NCBI GenBank assembly: GCA_024696725.1
Contig: JAILGO010000097.1
Coordinates: forward strand, 1-6,452
Direction: 5' to 3'
From: Eubacterium sp.
GTDB taxonomy: Bacteria; Bacillota; Clostridia; Oscillospirales; Acutalibacteraceae
DNA: 6,452 bases
Shown: one piece after another, positions 5,058-6,452 of the stretch
Numbering within the stretch: position 1 is the first letter of the stretch
How the letters are laid out: each line of letters begins with the position of its first letter
The notes under the pieces: generated by a model
Seen by the model: only the letters and a program-made list of their open reading frames with translations
Databases searched by the model: none
What the model was told of the DNA's origin: nothing
Translations under genes and position numbers: made by a program

Positions 5058-6452
5058 TATTTTTTCTCTTTTTCAAACACGGGATACGTTCGTCTGTACG
5101 TCGAGTTTATATGTCTGAAATATTCGCCGTCTATGCTGTCTATCGTCTCCGCCGTCGTTCTGAACGCCCAGTTCTTTTCGGCAATTCCCGGGGTGTTCAT
5201 TCTTGCGTCGGCGCCGAAGCCGCACATATCCTGAAGCGTTACTATCGCTACGTTTGAGGCGCTCTGCCACACCGTTTCGATTACGCTTCTGCACGAGGCT
5301 GAGCGGTATCCGCCCTCGCCCCAGTTACCGCCTCTGAAGCGGCAGTAATCGAGCGCGTAGCTTCTCTCTCCCTCGCCCGCTTCCCAGAGCCAGCCGAGGA
5401 GGGTATTGTTATCGTGAGTGCCGATGTAATTTACGGAATTTTTCGGCGCGTTATGGGGAAGGTGAGAGCTGTCGCCGTTCGGGTCGAAGGCGAACTGCGC
5501 TACCTTCATTCCCGGAAGTCCCGTTTCCTCTAAAAGCTGAATAACGTCCTCGCCGAAGGTTCCTAAATCCTCGGCGATAATCGGCGCGTTCTTTCCGAAT
5601 TTTTCAAAGACCTTTCCGAATAAATCCATCCGCGGTCCCGTAAGCCATTCTCCCGTTTTAGCGGTCTTGCTGTCGGCGGGCACAGCCCAGTAGGACGCGA
5701 AGGCGCGGAAGTGGTCAATCCTTACGACGTCGTAGGTTTTAAGCGCGTTTTCAAGCCTTGTGAGCCACCATGAATAGCCGTCCTTTTTCATAGCCTTCCA
5801 GTCGTAAATCGGGTTGCCCCAGAGCTGACCGTCTTCGCTGAAATAGTCGGGCGGAACGCCTGCGACCTTCTCGGGCCTGAGCTTCTTTTCGTCGATTAAA
5901 AACATCGGTAAATCCGCCCACACGTCGGCGCTGTCCATGGCTACGTAAATCGGCATATCGCCTATGACGGCAACGCCCTTCTTATTCGCGTATTCCTTGA
6001 TTTCAAACCATTGTTTAAAGAAGATATACTGAACGAATTTCCAGAACGCGGCGCGCTTTTCAAACGAGAAGATGTCCTTGACGCATTTATGGTATCTCGC
6101 GTGTTCTTCGCTCCATTCCCACCACGGCTTGTCGCCCTCAAGCTCCTTGACCGCCATATAAACCGCGTAGTCCGTGAGCCATGAGTTTTCAATCTCAAAC
6201 GCCTTGATTTTCTCCGCAAGCTCAGCGTTTACGTTAAGAAAAGCTTTCTTGAGCGTTGCGAGCCGTTTCTCCGCCGCAAAGTCGAATGCCGCCGTGTACG
6301 GCGAGCCGCCGTAAAGGTTTGAATCGAGCGTCTCCTTATCTATCAGTCCGTCGTTATAAAGCTCCTCGGGATTGATAAAAAGGTAATTGCCCGCGAAGGC
6401 GCGGAAGTGGTCAATCCTTACGACGTCGTAGGTTTTAAGCGCGTTTTCAAGC
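5057..6452 (-). CDS. malQ: 4-alpha-glucanotransferase (amylomaltase, GH77), partial, 5' end missing or scrambled
   Basis: Cytoplasmic enzyme that moves alpha-1,4-glucan segments between maltodextrins, part of starch/maltodextrin or glycogen use. The frame is open from the stop (5059-5057) to the right edge; ATG at 6157 is internal because homologous sequence continues upstream (GNYLFINPEELYNDGL at 6391-6344, then SWLTDYAVYMAVKE). All three GH77 catalytic residues are present: nucleophile Asp in VVRIDHFRAF (codon 5716-5714), acid/base Glu in IIAEDLGTFG (5572-5570) and Asp in IGTHDNNT (5413-5411). Other family segments are IGDMPIYVAMDSADVW, GVPPDYFSEDGQLWGNPIYDW and RMNTPGIAEKNW. The unduplicated part is 444 codons; with about 50 missing N-terminal residues this fits the compact bacterial type of about 500. 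The residues encoded by 6452-6392 repeat the nucleophile region (ENALKTYDVVRIDHFRAFA) and replace the expected N-terminal segment ending in SAFAGN, so this end should not be trusted. No promoter or start codon is in the window. Confidence 0.93.
   Translation of the reverse strand, partial: LENALKTYDVVRIDHFRAFAGNYLFINPEELYNDGLIDKETLDSNLYGGSPYTAAFDFAAEKRLATLKKAFLNVNAELAEKIKAFEIENSWLTDYAVYMAVKELEGDKPWWEWSEEHARYHKCVKDIFSFEKRAAFWKFVQYIFFKQWFEIKEYANKKGVAVIGDMPIYVAMDSADVWADLPMFLIDEKKLRPEKVAGVPPDYFSEDGQLWGNPIYDWKAMKKDGYSWWLTRLENALKTYDVVRIDHFRAFASYWAVPADSKTAKTGEWLTGPRMDLFGKVFEKFGKNAPIIAEDLGTFGEDVIQLLEETGLPGMKVAQFAFDPNGDSSHLPHNAPKNSVNYIGTHDNNTLLGWLWEAGEGERSYALDYCRFRGGNWGEGGYRSASCRSVIETVWQSASNVAIVTLQDMCGFGADARMNTPGIAEKNWAFRTTAETIDSIDGEYFRHINSTYRRTYPVFEKEKK
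5696..5756. repeat. 61-base exact direct repeat, copy 1 (inside malQ, proper position)
   Basis: These 61 bases are identical to 6392-6452, offset by 696 bases (232 codons, so in frame). This copy encodes the GH77 nucleophile segment in its normal place, followed by SYWAVP as the family expects. Confidence 0.97.
6392..6452. repeat. 61-base exact direct repeat, copy 2 (window edge, out of place)
   Basis: Identical to 5696-5756 and running to the last base of the window, so its true length is unknown. On the malQ strand it joins RIDHFRAFA directly to GNYLF. GH77 enzymes normally have a segment like SPYQSFSAFAGN here. The switch point coincides with the shared residues Ala-Phe-Ala (GCCTTCGCG on the minus strand, 6400-6392), which points to a join through a short homology. 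It is likely an assembly or template-switch artefact; a real internal duplication is the alternative. Confidence 0.95.

Noticed and set aside
6155..6157. ATG at 6157 as the true malQ start
   Set aside because: The frame continues upstream with GH77-like sequence (SWLTDYAVYMAVKE and GNYLFINPEE) and there is no Shine-Dalgarno at normal spacing, so this Met is internal.
1..6452. CRISPR array, tRNA or rRNA genes, insertion sequence, phage genes or a defence system
   Set aside because: I saw no regularly spaced repeats, no cloverleaf-like or rRNA sequence and no transposase or phage protein; every large frame is explained by the housekeeping genes and one unknown listed.

Overview
The window looks like chromosomal DNA from an anaerobic Firmicute of the Clostridia, probably an uncultured gut-type relative of the Ruminococcaceae/Oscillospiraceae. 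The evidence is a strong AGGAGG-type Shine-Dalgarno in front of most genes, canonical sigma-A promoter boxes, AT-rich intergenic DNA around coding DNA of moderate GC, a biotin-dependent Na+-pump decarboxylase of clostridial type, a PcrA-type helicase with its C-terminal Tudor-like domain, and a compact GH77 amylomaltase. This assignment is inferred from protein style and signals; no rRNA or marker search was possible.

Layout. Bases 1-164 are an intergenic region with two back-to-back sigma-A promoters. One fires leftward to a gene whose start lies just outside the window; only its Shine-Dalgarno is visible, at the left edge. The other fires rightward. The rightward promoter drives a tight three-gene cluster: oadG (165-572, GTG start), oadB (584-1861) and pcrA (1866-4151), with gaps of 11 and 4 bases and ribosome-binding sites lying in the end of the preceding gene. 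The two Oad proteins are the membrane part of a Na+-translocating decarboxylase. The carboxyltransferase and biotin-carrier subunits are not in the window. PcrA is a DNA repair/replication helicase with no obvious functional link to the pump.

Between pcrA and the next gene is a hairpin of about 27 base pairs ending in a short T run. It looks like the pcrA terminator, but its right arm contains the whole Shine-Dalgarno of the next gene, a cysteine-rich protein of unknown function (4224-5018). That gene and a leftward malQ (4-alpha-glucanotransferase, 5057 to the right edge) converge on one compact bidirectional terminator.

The right edge is anomalous. The last 61 bases (6392-6452) are an exact copy of malQ internal bases 5696-5756, including the catalytic nucleophile codon, and they sit where the normal GH77 N-terminal region should be. 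This is either an assembly or template-switch artefact or a recent in-frame duplication inside malQ; the artefact is the simpler reading.

No clearly new multi-gene system is evident. The best leads are the sequestered ribosome-binding site in front of the cysteine-rich gene, that protein itself, and the malQ anomaly.
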